Positions 32,030 to 40,795 of a stretch of 64,000 nt of DNA are shown here, in pieces. A program made the position numbers and the translations under genes. A model generated the notes under the pieces. It searched no databases. It was not told the origin of the DNA and worked only from the letters and a program-made list of their open reading frames with translations. How positions within the stretch are numbered: position 1 is the first letter of the stretch; every line of letters begins with the position of its first letter. This stretch comes from Bacillus sp. F19 (GTDB lineage: Bacteria; Bacillota; Bacilli; Bacillales; Bacillaceae): NCBI GenBank assembly GCA_023823795.1, contig CP085710.1, forward strand, positions 3,498,001 to 3,562,000, read 5' to 3'.

Positions 32030-32527
32030 TTACTCTGGTCTGACAAGGAATAATGGCTGACCGTATTCAACAAGCTGACCATTTCCAGCTAAAATCTCAA
32101 CAATTTCCCCTTTTACTTCTGCTTCAATTTCATTAAATAATTTCATTGCTTCTACGATACAGACAACTGAATCAGAAGTAATTTTAGATCCTACTTTTAC
32201 ATAGTCGTCTGTTTCAGGTGAAGATGCAGCATAAAACGTTCCTACCATTGGAGACGTGATTTTATGTAATGATTCTTCCTTAACAGGGGCCTCGGCTTCT
32301 TTCTTAGGCTCTTCTTTTATTTCCTGCAGTGCTGCCACAGCTTGCGGAGCAGGGTTTGGGATCTGTTCAACTGCTGCAACTGATGTAATCCGATTTGCAG
32401 GTTTCTCTAATTCATCTAAACGTTTTTTTAATTTGATTTTTGACCCTTCATGTTCATACGCAAATTCATCAATAGTAGACTGGTCAATGAGTTTGATCAG
32501 TTCTCTGATTTCTTGTATCTTCAACAT
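32030..32527 (-). CDS. accB: Acetyl-CoA carboxylase biotin carboxyl carrier protein
   Basis: 165 residues. An N-terminal helical region and an Ala/Pro/Glu-rich linker (about 50-95) lead to a C-terminal biotinyl domain whose biotinylated lysine is in [11 protein letters not shown] near 128. First gene of accB-accC-yqhY. The gap upstream (32528-32747) holds a -10-like element and a possible FapR site. Confidence 0.96.
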   Translation of the reverse strand: MLKIQEIRELIKLIDQSTIDEFAYEHEGSKIKLKKRLDELEKPANRITSVAAVEQIPNPAPQAVAALQEIKEEPKKEAEAPVKEESLHKITSPMVGTFYAASSPETDDYVKVGSKITSDSVVCIVEAMKLFNEIEAEVKGEIVEILAGNGQLVEYGQPLFLVRPE

Positions 32528-32583
32528 CTGCTGGCACCCCTATTCAAATTCTTGATGATTTAGACCATCTTTTTCATTATATA

Positions 32584-32604
32584 ATCTAGTACTAAAACTT
32601 AGTC
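32584..32604. promoter_or_regulatory. Possible FapR-like operator upstream of accB
   Basis: CTAGTAC and CTTAG half-sites (32585-32601) give about 11 of 17 matches to the B. subtilis fapR operator as I remember it. The site sits just upstream of a minus-strand TATAAT (32581-32576), where a repressor would block initiation. Control of accB by the malonyl-CoA sensor FapR would make sense, but the match is imperfect. Confidence 0.25.
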
Positions 32605-32747
32605 CTATTATATATCTTACGACAGGTGAGTCATGGAATTCAATATTAATTCTTTCCTAAGGAAAAGGACCTTAAAATGTAAGACTACTTTAAATTATAA
32701 GTTAAATTTCAAAAAAATGAAACGGTTACACCAATTAAATAGAAAAT

Positions 32748-32770
32748 CCCCGTGTGGCAGACACACGGGG
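32748..32770 (-). terminator. Terminator of the spoIIIA operon
   Basis: CCCCGTGTG (32748-32756) and CACACGGGG (32762-32770) form a perfect 9-bp stem with a 5-nt loop. The minus strand continues ATTTTCTATTT. It lies 12 bp after the spoIIIAH stop. Confidence 0.88.
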
Positions 32771-32781
32771 AAGTCGCTATT

Positions 32782-33369
32782 TTATTGATTGGAAGGCTCC
32801 AATGTAACCGCTACATCTTCCATGCCTTTCATTTCACTGCTTACTAGCTGAATAATTTTATTGGCTTCAGATGCTGAGCTCTCTTTCGCTTTCACGGTTA
32901 CTTTCACTTTCTCTCCTTCAATGCGGACTAGAGCATCGTCATAGCCATTTGATTTGATGAACGTTTCAAGAATTTCCTCATTTGCAACCGCTTCATCAAT
33001 TGCATTCATTTCATCTCTTGCTGCACTTTTTTCAGCGGCTGTTACATCTTTGCTTGCCACGATATCCTCTAAGCTTTCTTTTCTTGCACTTCTCGTATCT
33101 TCAAGCTGCATGCGCATTGTAGCAAACAGCTCATCATTTGAGACCGATACAACAGTTCCATCTTCTGCTTCTTCGATTGTTACTTCCCCTTTATCGCTTT
33201 CTTTTTCTGTTGCTTTATCAGCGTCAGCTTTTTCATCTTTTTCAGCCTCTGCCCCAGTCAATGCTACATCGTTTTTCACTTCATCAGGAGTTGTAATATA
33301 GTAAACAGACAAAACTACAACCAAACTTAACATTGTTAATAACCAAACCGTTTGTTTTTTAAGCATCAT
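32782..33369 (-). CDS. spoIIIAH: Stage III sporulation protein AH
   Basis: 195 residues. One N-terminal membrane helix (VWLLTMLSLVVVLSVYYIT) is followed by an acidic Lys/Glu/Asp-rich linker and a C-terminal YscJ/FliF-like ring-building domain. The mother-cell protein binds forespore SpoIIQ across the intermembrane space in the A-Q feeding-tube channel. Somewhat shorter than the B. subtilis protein. The ATG follows AAAGGAGG. Confidence 0.93.
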   Translation of the reverse strand: MMLKKQTVWLLTMLSLVVVLSVYYITTPDEVKNDVALTGAEAEKDEKADADKATEKESDKGEVTIEEAEDGTVVSVSNDELFATMRMQLEDTRSARKESLEDIVASKDVTAAEKSAARDEMNAIDEAVANEEILETFIKSNGYDDALVRIEGEKVKVTVKAKESSASEANKIIQLVSSEMKGMEDVAVTLEPSNQ

Positions 33370-33383
33370 TCGTGAATCCTCCT

Positions 33384-34037
33384 TTATTTCCCTTTTTTAG
33401 CTGCAACTGCAACGCGGTGGCTCGGTACCCCAAGCACTCTTGTTACAGCTTCAACAATTGATTTTTTTATTTGAATGTTATCAGCACCCGCAGCAACAAC
33501 AAGCACTCCCCTGATTTCCGGTTTTTTAGTCTGAAGGATGATTGGGGTTTCCTGCTCTCCCTTTCGGATAATGACAACGGATTCTTCAGTTGATCCATCT
33601 TCGACCGTCCTCTTTCCTCCTTGAGGATCCGTCTCTTCTGTCGTCTGGCTTTGCGACACGCTGTTTTTTTCAAGAATTTGCTCTGATGTGGCATCTACAT
33701 TTACGACTACAAGTGCATTCTCAATTCCGATCATTGAATCGAGCGCTTCTTTTAATTGATTCTCATATTCCTGTTCGTATTTATCGATAGACCCTGATCC
33801 CCCGCTTTCATCAGAGGGTTTAAAGACATCGGCATCTTTTTCTGTTGATGATGTTAGTCCTGATACTTGCGACACCTTCGGCAAACTTGCCTCGTTAGTA
33901 AACAGATTACTGACAAGCATAAAACCTATGCCAAGTGCCAAAACGATTAAAACATAGTGATATTTAGTCGGTTTTTTGCCGTTTTCTGCGTTTAGCATGC
34001 TTTTTAGCTTCTCTAATAAATTCTTTGGATTACTCAT
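33384..34037 (-). CDS. spoIIIAG: Stage III sporulation protein AG
   Basis: 217 residues. One N-terminal membrane helix (YHYVLIVLALGIGFMLVSNL) is followed by a periplasm-side ring-building domain ending in EAVTRVLGVPSHRVAVAAKK. It forms a large ring in the channel. The start overlaps spoIIIAF by 8 bp. Confidence 0.93.
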   Translation of the reverse strand: MSNPKNLLEKLKSMLNAENGKKPTKYHYVLIVLALGIGFMLVSNLFTNEASLPKVSQVSGLTSSTEKDADVFKPSDESGGSGSIDKYEQEYENQLKEALDSMIGIENALVVVNVDATSEQILEKNSVSQSQTTEETDPQGGKRTVEDGSTEESVVIIRKGEQETPIILQTKKPEIRGVLVVAAGADNIQIKKSIVEAVTRVLGVPSHRVAVAAKKGK

Positions 34038-34662
34038 CGGTGCTGCCCTCCCCTCCTTCCATTTTCAAGGAAATCTTCTCAGGGTCAACTTCCCAGATAC
34101 TTGCAAGATATGCTTTAATCTCTGATGCCCGCCTGATTTGATTTTCTTTTTCAGTCTCTGCTGTTTCTGCTGCACCTAGAACGACTTGCTGAATGGTTTC
34201 AACTGCTTCGGATCCTGCTTCCTCTGTTTCGAGTGTTACCTCTATGCCCTGCAAACTATTTTGAATTTCTTCAAATGGTTCATCTACAGAAAGAGAGATT
34301 TGTTTAATCGTTACATCATAGCTTTGCACCAGCTCCTCTTTTGCCTGTGATTTTAATTGGACAGCCATGTTTTCTAAAATATATGCATCATTAGAAGCTT
34401 GTATTTCTTTTTTCTGCAAATCGATCATTTTTTTTATTTCTTCTTCTTTTGCAGGGGATTCCATTTGTATATCTGATACAAGCGTATTGATGTCTGCTGA
34501 CAATAATTTGAAGACCGGCGAGAGAATGATGACGATAAGCAGAAGACTGATGACCATCTTAGCGTACTTTTGCATAGCTGAATTGGGCAGCAGCAAATCA
34601 AGGATGACAGCAAGCATAATAAATAGAATGATATTCGCTATCCATTCTGTTAAAAAAGACAT
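34030..34662 (-). CDS. spoIIIAF: Stage III sporulation protein AF
   Basis: 210 residues with two N-terminal membrane helices (about 8-25 and 34-52) and a soluble C-terminal domain predicted to face the intermembrane space. It is a component of the SpoIIIA transporter. It lies between spoIIIAE (12-bp gap) and spoIIIAG (8-bp overlap). Confidence 0.93.
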   Translation of the reverse strand: MSFLTEWIANIILFIMLAVILDLLLPNSAMQKYAKMVISLLLIVIILSPVFKLLSADINTLVSDIQMESPAKEEEIKKMIDLQKKEIQASNDAYILENMAVQLKSQAKEELVQSYDVTIKQISLSVDEPFEEIQNSLQGIEVTLETEEAGSEAVETIQQVVLGAAETAETEKENQIRRASEIKAYLASIWEVDPEKISLKMEGGEGSTDE

Positions 34663-34674
34663 GCCCCCATCCTC

Positions 34675-35853
34675 CTATCGCACCATCATGGTAATGTTTC
34701 CAGCTGCAATAATGACCGTAATACTTAAGAAAAACATTAATGAAACAATGGCAAGTGCTGCAAAAATATAAATCACGCTTTTGCTGATGATATCGAGGCA
34801 TTTAATAATCGGGCCTCCGCCAAGCGGCTGCAGCAGAGCAGCCGTAAATTTATAGATAAAGGCAAGTGTCAGTACCTTTATTGCAGGAAATGCAGCGATA
34901 AAAAGCAGGATCGCAACACCGATAATTCCAACCGTATTTTTAAGAAGGACTGAAGCACTTATGACTGTATCCGTTGCATCGGTAAACATTCTGCCAAGCA
35001 CCGGAATAAAGTTGCCTGTGACAAACTTAGCTGTTCGAATTGCCATTCCGTCAGATACGGCTGCAGATGCCCCCTGAACAGAGATGACACCGAGAAAGAC
35101 TGTTAAAAAAGTCCCAAGAAGCCCAATACTGATATTGCGCAGCAGCTGTGCAAGCTGGGTCACTTTATATTGATCTGTCAATGTGCTTACGATGCTTAAC
35201 AGAGCTGATAGGAATAACAGCGGCAGAACGAGCTTTTCAATCAAAACCCCGCTTGTGTTCATAAGGAAGAGGATGACTGGATGGAAAAACGCTGCTGAGA
35301 TAAGTCCTCCAGAAGCCGCCATGAGCGCGAGAAGCAGCGGAATCAGCGCCAGGATAAAGTTTGTCATCGTTTGGATGGCTTCCACTGTGTATTCGATCGC
35401 TATATGAAAACTATTAAGAGCGATGATCATCAGCACCATATATACAAGCGCATATGCTACTTTGCTTACAGTGCTTTGGCTGAATGCTTCCTGAAGCAGC
35501 TGAAGAAGCATGCTGAAAATCGTCAGCAGAATAAGAGTCCCGAGCAGTTTGCCGTTTGCAATAATTTCATGAAAAATGTATTTCAAAAACGCTTTTGACC
35601 ATTCCTGGAAGGACAATTCCTTTTCTCCATTTAGAAATTGAAGCAAGCTTCCCTTTTGACTCTCTGGAAGATACCCTCCATACTCTGTCATAATGTCATC
35701 CCAGAATTTTTTGATTTCCTGAATTCCGAGCTTGTCTATTTGCTGATCTATTAAATCCTGCTGCGGTGGAGGGGGTGAAGCTTGTACAATGACAGGAAAA
35801 GAAAAAAAGAATAAAAAGAAGATGGCGATCATTCCTTTTTTCATTTTACTCAC
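34675..35853 (-). CDS. spoIIIAE: Stage III sporulation protein AE
   Basis: 392 residues. An N-terminal signal-like segment (GMIAIFFLFFFSFPVIVQA) precedes a soluble stretch and six or more membrane helices from about residue 105 onward. It is the polytopic membrane component of the SpoIIIA complex. Length and order match B. subtilis. Confidence 0.93.
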   Translation of the reverse strand: MSKMKKGMIAIFFLFFFSFPVIVQASPPPPQQDLIDQQIDKLGIQEIKKFWDDIMTEYGGYLPESQKGSLLQFLNGEKELSFQEWSKAFLKYIFHEIIANGKLLGTLILLTIFSMLLQLLQEAFSQSTVSKVAYALVYMVLMIIALNSFHIAIEYTVEAIQTMTNFILALIPLLLALMAASGGLISAAFFHPVILFLMNTSGVLIEKLVLPLLFLSALLSIVSTLTDQYKVTQLAQLLRNISIGLLGTFLTVFLGVISVQGASAAVSDGMAIRTAKFVTGNFIPVLGRMFTDATDTVISASVLLKNTVGIIGVAILLFIAAFPAIKVLTLAFIYKFTAALLQPLGGGPIIKCLDIISKSVIYIFAALAIVSLMFFLSITVIIAAGNITMMVR

Positions 35854-35870
35854 CCCTTATAGCCTCGCTA

Positions 35871-36260
35871 TTATGCCGGTATTAATCCGATAATTGTTTC
35901 AATAATGACAGTTAAAATAGGAACAGCCATGGACAGAATCAAGATTTTTCCGCCAAGCTCAATTTTTGAGGCAATGGCGCCTTGTCCGGCATCTTTTGTC
36001 ATTTGGGCTCCAAACTCTGCTATATATGCAATTCCGATTATTTTTAAAATGGTTTCTACATACATCATGTTTATATTTGCATTCAGCGCAATTTTTTCAA
36101 TCATCGTAATAATTTGGGAAACCTGATCAACCAGAAATAAAAAGATGACACAGCCGACAAATACGACAAGCATAAAAGCATATGTCGGCTTTTGTTCTTT
36201 TACGATTAACGCGAGAAAGGTTGCAACTAAACCAAGTCCGACAATCTGGATAATTTCAAT
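35871..36260 (-). CDS. spoIIIAD: Stage III sporulation protein AD, apparent ATT start
   Basis: 129 residues if translation starts at the ATT at 36260; the protein then begins IEIIQIVGLG, which matches the family N terminus, where ATG is normal. The first in-frame ATG lies 29 codons in and would delete the first membrane helix. GGGGGG sits 7 nt before the ATT, and the in-frame TAG of spoIIIAC lies 12 nt upstream. No ATG, GTG or TTG occurs in that frame between the stop and the ATT. Four hydrophobic helices; a membrane part of the A-Q channel. Confidence 0.85.
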   Translation of the reverse strand: MEIIQIVGLGLVATFLALIVKEQKPTYAFMLVVFVGCVIFLFLVDQVSQIITMIEKIALNANINMMYVETILKIIGIAYIAEFGAQMTKDAGQGAIASKIELGGKILILSMAVPILTVIIETIIGLIPA

Positions 36261-36272
36261 CGCAGAGCCCCC

Positions 36273-36479
36273 CTAACCCTGAAAGAGGAAGACTGATTTT
36301 ATTTTTTGGAACAGATCCTCAACAATGGAAGCTACCATAAACAGAATGTAGATAAACCCAAGCAATGTGACCCATTGTGCATACTCTTTCTTTCCCATTT
36401 GATCAAGTATCGTATGAAGAAATGCTACAACAATTCCAATTCCCGCTATCTGAAAAATGATATTCACATCTACTCCCAT
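36273..36479 (-). CDS. spoIIIAC: Stage III sporulation protein AC
   Basis: 68 residues, exactly the family length, with two membrane helices (IIFQIAGIGIVVAFLHTIL and WVTLLGFIYILFMVASIV). It probably forms the platform with SpoIIIAD. It ends with TAG in the same frame as spoIIIAD, 12 nt before that gene's start. Confidence 0.93.
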   Translation of the reverse strand: MGVDVNIIFQIAGIGIVVAFLHTILDQMGKKEYAQWVTLLGFIYILFMVASIVEDLFQKIKSVFLFQG

Positions 36480-36500
36480 TGCATATAATCCTCCTGACTG

Positions 36501-37016
36501 CTACATCAATAAAATAACGAGCAATAATCCAGATAAAAAACCTAAGCTTTTCAGCATTGTTTCATAGCGGCTTTGTTTATCAAGAGCGTCGGCTTCCTCT
36601 CTTTCAAGATGGGTTAAGGTCAGACGAATATGTTTTTGCTGCGATATAATGTCGTGCTGTCCCAGCGTCTCGCCAAATTGCTTTAAAATTTCATATTCCC
36701 CCTGCTTTAAAGCCGTCATCCGCCAAACTTCCTGCAGGCTATTCTCCCAAGCTGCTTTGACGCTCGTATGCCCGGCGGACAGCCGTTTGGAGAAGTCCTC
36801 AAAAAACCATGAGAGAGGCTTAGGCATCTGCTTTGATAAAGTAGCTGCCGCTTCCCTGAGGGGGGTGTGGGCATACATAATTTCTGCCTCGAGGGCCTGC
36901 AGAGCAACCTTAAGCTGCCTCAGCTGCCGCGGCCGCTCACTGATATGCTTCGCTACTTCAAACCCTGTCCAGGTTGTAGCAAGCAAAATAAATACAGCTC
37001 CAAGTATTTTAATCAT
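36501..37016 (-). CDS. spoIIIAB: Stage III sporulation protein AB
   Basis: 171 residues from the ATG at 37016 (MIKILGAVFILLATTWTGFE), the same length as the B. subtilis protein and overlapping the spoIIIAA end by 8 bp. An upstream in-frame ATG at 37034 would add six residues and neither has a strong ribosome site. Membrane helices lie at both ends. Distantly related to type II secretion F proteins. Confidence 0.92.
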   Translation of the reverse strand: MIKILGAVFILLATTWTGFEVAKHISERPRQLRQLKVALQALEAEIMYAHTPLREAAATLSKQMPKPLSWFFEDFSKRLSAGHTSVKAAWENSLQEVWRMTALKQGEYEILKQFGETLGQHDIISQQKHIRLTLTHLEREEADALDKQSRYETMLKSLGFLSGLLLVILLM

Positions 37017-37932
37017 GAGAGGATACCCGATCATTTCGAATCAGCTGTCTATCAGCATCCAGTATTCTTTGAACCGTACCAGGACCTCTTGTTCTTGAGA
37101 GCTCTATATATCTTCTAAAAATGCCATGCTCAACCAAAGGCCTGATCGACGGGCGTGAAATGACGTCATCAAGCGAATAGCCGTGAACAGAAATGAAAAG
37201 CCCGACCCCTGCATGAACGGCCTCTAATATAGCTTCAGTATCTTCCGTTCTGCCTGCCTCATCCACAACCAGCACATCAGGGCTCATTGACCTGATCATC
37301 ATCATCATTCCCTCTGCTTTCGGACATGCATCAAGCACGTCCACTCTTTCGCCGAATTCATGCTGGGGAATTCCATTGATGCAGCCTGCAATTTCTGATC
37401 GCTCATCCACAATCCCTACTTTTACGGAAGGAATATTGCCTATTCCCGTACTCATAACCCTTGCAAAATCACGGAGCAGAGTTGTTTTCCCTGTTTGAGG
37501 AGGACCGATAATCATTGTATTCATCCAGGCTTTATGATAGATGCTGGATATAAAGGGTTCAGCGATGCCCTTTTTCTGTTTTGCCACACGAATATTAAAG
37601 GATGTTACGTTACGAATCGCTTTAACAGCACCATTTTCAGTAATCACACGTCCGGACAGCCCCACGCGGTGTCCGCCCTGAATGGTAATAAAGCCTCGCT
37701 TCAGCTCCTCTTCAAGTGTATAGATGGAGTATTGGCTCAGCTCATTTAATAGAGTTATTCCGTCTTGATAAGTAGCCTCGCAAGGCAAGAACAAAGGGTC
37801 GCCTGCTACTACAATTTCAACTCTTTTCAAAATCCTTATGCGGATCTCTTCCATTTTTTCAAGCGCTTCCCGGGGCAGGTTCAGCACGTGTTTTCTTATT
37901 GTTTCAGGAAGCATCTCTGTAATCTCGTTCAA
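37009..37932 (-). CDS. spoIIIAA: Stage III sporulation protein AA, AAA ATPase
   Basis: 307 residues from a TTG at 37932 with GGAGG 7 nt upstream, matching the length known for B. subtilis; an in-frame ATG 24 nt upstream has no such site. Walker A is GPPQTGKTTLLRD near 145 and Walker B is VLVVDEAGR near 215, as in secretion-type ATPases. It energises the mother-cell-to-forespore channel. First gene of the operon. Confidence 0.94.
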   Translation of the reverse strand: MNEITEMLPETIRKHVLNLPREALEKMEEIRIRILKRVEIVVAGDPLFLPCEATYQDGITLLNELSQYSIYTLEEELKRGFITIQGGHRVGLSGRVITENGAVKAIRNVTSFNIRVAKQKKGIAEPFISSIYHKAWMNTMIIGPPQTGKTTLLRDFARVMSTGIGNIPSVKVGIVDERSEIAGCINGIPQHEFGERVDVLDACPKAEGMMMMIRSMSPDVLVVDEAGRTEDTEAILEAVHAGVGLFISVHGYSLDDVISRPSIRPLVEHGIFRRYIELSRTRGPGTVQRILDADRQLIRNDRVSSHD

Positions 37933-37967
37933 TTGGCTTCCTCCTTGCATAGTCACTTGATACTCTA

Positions 37968-37997
37968 ATGTTTATGCAGGCTTGGACACAATATGAC
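37968..37997 (-). promoter_or_regulatory. Sigma-E-type promoter of spoIIIAA
   Basis: The minus strand reads GTCATATT (37997-37990), 13 bp, then CATAAACAT (37976-37968). This fits the sigma-E pattern (a KMATATT-like -35, 13-15 bp, CATACAnT) with one -10 mismatch. spoIIIA is a sigma-E operon in B. subtilis. Confidence 0.65.
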
Positions 37998-38004
37998 TTC
38001 TATG

Positions 38005-38286
38005 TTACTTATAGACTCCAATTAATATAAAAGACACTCCGATTGCGATAAAAATCAGTTTTGCGTAAGAAAGCTGCTCTGCAATCTGAAAGATTCCTAT
38101 TGTCATGGTTAAAATAAAAATGATCGGACCGACTATGGCCAGTAAGGAATTAATTAATACAGCTTTGCGCACATCGTTGAAAACGAGCATCAATATAGCT
38201 GCCGTCATTTCAATACTTGCAGATAAAAATCTTAAGAGAGCCATTGATCTTACTGCCGGATCTAAATTAGCGAGGTAGTGTTTCAT
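38005..38286 (-). CDS. yqhV: YqhV-like membrane protein (DUF2619)
   Basis: 93 residues from the ATG at 38286, which follows GGAGGAGG; five codons upstream another ATG lies inside the ribosome site and is rejected. Three hydrophobic helices are visible. The DUF2619/YqhV family lies next to spoIIIAA in many spore formers; its function is unknown. Confidence 0.85.
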   Translation of the reverse strand: MKHYLANLDPAVRSMALLRFLSASIEMTAAILMLVFNDVRKAVLINSLLAIVGPIIFILTMTIGIFQIAEQLSYAKLIFIAIGVSFILIGVYK

Positions 38287-38352
38287 CTTGTCCTCCTCCA
38301 TGGTTATTATTAAAACCTATGAGAAATGAAGGATGTTTAGACAAAAGAATTC

Positions 38353-38380
38353 TTGACAGAATTTTCAGATTTAATAATAA
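38353..38380 (+). promoter_or_regulatory. Sigma-A promoter for the 58-residue membrane ORF
   Basis: TTGACA (38353-38358), a 16-bp spacer and TAATAA (38375-38380). The spacer contains AATTTTCAGA, which matches the first ten bases of the CodY box AATTTTCWGAAAATT; the rest does not match. The start would leave a short leader before the GGGGG ribosome site. Confidence 0.6.
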
Positions 38381-38402
38381 TAAGTAAAAAGGGGGATGTG
38401 TC

Positions 38403-38579
38403 ATGGGATTCGAAGTGGAAGCTTATGAATTATATAACTATTTACAATGGTTCATTGGAATGATGATTTATATTTTCATACCGGCAGCACTTCTTTTCAG
38501 AGCGGGTAAAAAGAAAGAGGATAAGGTAAAAGTCTTTCAGACGCAGCCAATATTAGAGGATACAAAAAACTCCATCTGA
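38403..38579 (+). CDS. Small single-pass membrane protein, unknown
   Basis: 58 residues. The ATG at 38403 has AAGGGGG 7 nt upstream, a consensus promoter and a strong terminator, so it is a complete transcription unit. A mixed N terminus (MGFEVEAYELYNYLQ) leads to one hydrophobic segment (about 16-33, WFIGMMIYIFIPAALLF), then a charged tail starting RAGKKKED. I do not recognise it. It lies on the plus strand between the minus-strand genes yqhV and efp. Confidence 0.72.
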   Translation: MGFEVEAYELYNYLQWFIGMMIYIFIPAALLFRAGKKKEDKVKVFQTQPILEDTKNSI

Positions 38580-38594
38580 AAAGATGGAGTTTTT
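38564..38594. terminator. Bidirectional terminator between the small ORF and efp
   Basis: ACTCCATCT (38569-38577) pairs with AGATGGAGT (38582-38590) across a GAAA loop. T's follow on the plus strand and A's precede, so it works both ways. It overlaps the last codons of the small membrane ORF. Confidence 0.9.
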
Positions 38595-38599
38595 GATGG

Positions 38600-39157
38600 C
38601 TACGCTCTTGATACGTAAGAGCTGTCAGTAGTATTAATAATAAGAACGTCTCCTTCATTTACGAAGAAAGGAACGTTGACAATCAGGCCAGTCTGTACTT
38701 TTGCAGGTTTCGTTCCGCCTGAAGCAGTATCGCCTTTGATGCCTGGCTCCGTTTCAATAACTTCAAGCTCAACTGTGTTTGGAAGTTCAACTCCAAGTGT
38801 TTCGCTTCCGAACATCATGATAGAAACTTCCATGTTTTCTTTTAAGAATTTCAATTCATATTCTATAGTTGCTTCTGGAAGTTCTACTTGATCGTATGAT
38901 TCATTATCCATGAATACATGCTGATCACCATTAGCATACAAATATTGCATTTTGCGGTTTTCGATTTGAGCTTTCGCAACCTTTTCACCAGCGCGGAATG
39001 TTTTTTCCTGTACGGCTCCTGTACGCAGATTGCGAAGTTTAGAGCGGACAAATGCTGCTCCTTTACCTGGCTTTACGTGCTGGAAATCCATTACGCGCCA
39101 TATGCCATTATCTACTTCAATCGTTAAGCCTGTACGAAAATCATTAACTGAAATCAT
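38600..39157 (-). CDS. efp: Translation elongation factor P
   Basis: 185 residues: a KOW-like N domain and two OB domains ending in [17 protein letters not shown]. Lys32, in [12 protein letters not shown], is the residue modified in B. subtilis EF-P. It rescues ribosomes stalled at polyproline. It lies 50 bp after the Xaa-Pro peptidase gene, as in other bacilli. Confidence 0.97.
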   Translation of the reverse strand: MISVNDFRTGLTIEVDNGIWRVMDFQHVKPGKGAAFVRSKLRNLRTGAVQEKTFRAGEKVAKAQIENRKMQYLYANGDQHVFMDNESYDQVELPEATIEYELKFLKENMEVSIMMFGSETLGVELPNTVELEVIETEPGIKGDTASGGTKPAKVQTGLIVNVPFFVNEGDVLIINTTDSSYVSRA

Positions 39158-39207
39158 GTGTGTTCCTCCTATGTAAATGTTGCTTTTTTAACGTTTGGAA
39201 GCTTTTA

Positions 39208-40269
39208 TTATAAAATAATAAGCTCTTTTGGGGAATGGGTAAGCGACTCATTACCGCCCTCTTTAACAACTGTGTCATCCTCGATGCGCACTCCGCCAAG
39301 CTTTGGTATATAGATGCCAGGCTCGACAGTTACGATCATGCCTGGTTCAAGAACTGTTTCAGATTTGACAGATAGTGACGGCCCCTCATGAACTTCCATA
39401 CCTAGACCATGACCTGTTGAATGGCCAAAATATTGACCATAGCCATTTTCGGAAATGTAGTCTCTTGTTAGAGCATCTGCTTCTTTTCCCGTCATGCCGG
39501 CTTTTATCCCATTCATTCCCCGCATCTGTGCTTCGAGTACAATGGAATAAATCTTCTTCAGCTCATCACTTGGATCTCCCACTGCTATCGTTCTTGTAAT
39601 ATCTGAACAATATCCTTTGTAGTATGCGCCAAAATCAAGTGTTACAAAATCGCCTTTTTCAATTTCTTTTTCACTCGCTACACCGTGAGGCAGTGCAGAG
39701 CGATATCCTGATGCAGCAATAATATCGAATGAAGAAGAAACAGCGCCTTGTTTTCGCATGAAAAATTCAAGTTCATTTGCGACTTCAATTTCCTTCATTC
39801 CTGGACGAATGAATGTCAAAATGTGCTTAAATGCAGCATCTGCAATCTCCGCAGCTTCCTTTAATATCTTAATCTCTGCTGCAGACTTAATCAAGCGTAA
39901 CTTTTCTACCGCTTCCGAGACAGGAACAAACTCAATCTCTTTTAATTCAGCCTTATAAGCTGAGTAAGCTGCGAAGGATATATCATCCTGTTCAAAACCT
40001 AGACGTTTAATCGATAGCTTAGCGGCTTGGGCTGCTACCTCTTCAAGAATCGGTCCTTTATGCTGGACGATCTCAAAGCCTTCAATTTGTTTTGCTGCCT
40101 GTTCTGTGTATCTGAAATCTGTAATAAATACAGCATGCGAATCAGAAATGACCGCAACACCCGACGTGCCAGTAAAGCCAGTCATATAACGGCGGTTGTA
40201 GCTGCTCGTAATAAGAATTGCATCAACATCCAGTTCTTTTAATCTGTTTCTCATTTTCTCAAGCTTCAT
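39208..40269 (-). CDS. papA: Xaa-Pro aminopeptidase family (M24B), YqhT
   Basis: 353 residues from the ATG at 40269, which follows GGGGGAG by 7 nt; a longer upstream frame is unsupported. The pita-bread metallopeptidase domain has metal ligands in TLDFGAYYKGYCSDITRT, GHSTGHGLGMEVHEGP and VTVEPGIY. It removes N-terminal residues preceding proline; gene symbol by position and length (B. subtilis yqhT/papA). Confidence 0.92.
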   Translation of the reverse strand: MKLEKMRNRLKELDVDAILITSSYNRRYMTGFTGTSGVAVISDSHAVFITDFRYTEQAAKQIEGFEIVQHKGPILEEVAAQAAKLSIKRLGFEQDDISFAAYSAYKAELKEIEFVPVSEAVEKLRLIKSAAEIKILKEAAEIADAAFKHILTFIRPGMKEIEVANELEFFMRKQGAVSSSFDIIAASGYRSALPHGVASEKEIEKGDFVTLDFGAYYKGYCSDITRTIAVGDPSDELKKIYSIVLEAQMRGMNGIKAGMTGKEADALTRDYISENGYGQYFGHSTGHGLGMEVHEGPSLSVKSETVLEPGMIVTVEPGIYIPKLGGVRIEDDTVVKEGGNESLTHSPKELIIL

Positions 40270-40285
40270 CTTATTTCTCCCCCAT

Positions 40286-40714
40286 CTATTTATGTAATGC
40301 GAGTAACGCATATTGGTACCCCTCGAAACCAAGGCCGATAATTTGCCCTGCTGTAACTGGCGCCGTTACAGACTGGTGTCTGAATGGTTCGCGACTATGT
40401 ACATTAGATATATGAACCTCGATGACTGGAAGGGAAACGCTTGCAATCGCATCTCTTATTGCGTAGCTGTAATGAGTAAATGCACCGGGATTAAGCACAA
40501 TTCCATCATACTGCTCGTCTGCCTCATGAATCGCATCAATCAAGTCTCCTTCATGATTTGATTGAAAGCAGGTTATCTGGAATCCCTGTTTCTCTGCAAA
40601 AAGCATTAATTCACGTTCCAGGTCTGTAAGTGTTTTGCTGCCATACACATCAGGCTCCCGCAAACCAAGACGGTTGAGATTTGGACCATTAATGATCAAG
40701 AAATGTCTCATCAT
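40286..40714 (-). CDS. aroQ: Type II 3-dehydroquinate dehydratase
   Basis: 142 residues. NGPNLNRLGLREPDVYG at the N terminus (with the catalytic Arg/Tyr loop), NPGAFTHYSYAIRDA and EVHISNVHSREPFRHQS are all type II DHQase motifs. It makes 3-dehydroshikimate in the shikimate pathway. AAGGAG lies 5 nt before the first of two adjacent ATGs, so either may be used. yqhS in B. subtilis. Confidence 0.95.
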   Translation of the reverse strand: MMRHFLIINGPNLNRLGLREPDVYGSKTLTDLERELMLFAEKQGFQITCFQSNHEGDLIDAIHEADEQYDGIVLNPGAFTHYSYAIRDAIASVSLPVIEVHISNVHSREPFRHQSVTAPVTAGQIIGLGFEGYQYALLALHK

Positions 40715-40737
40715 AAAAACTCCTTGCTTAAATAAGC

Positions 40738-40773
40738 TAAAAAAAATAGAATGTTCAATTTATGAACATTCTA
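40738..40773 (-). terminator. Terminator of yqhR
   Basis: TAGAATGTTCA (40747-40757) and TGAACATTCTA (40763-40773) form a perfect 11-bp stem with a 5-nt loop. On the minus strand it is followed by TTTTTTTTAG, ahead of aroQ. Confidence 0.88.
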
Positions 40774-40795
40774 CCATAATCGCCGATTAGTTTCC

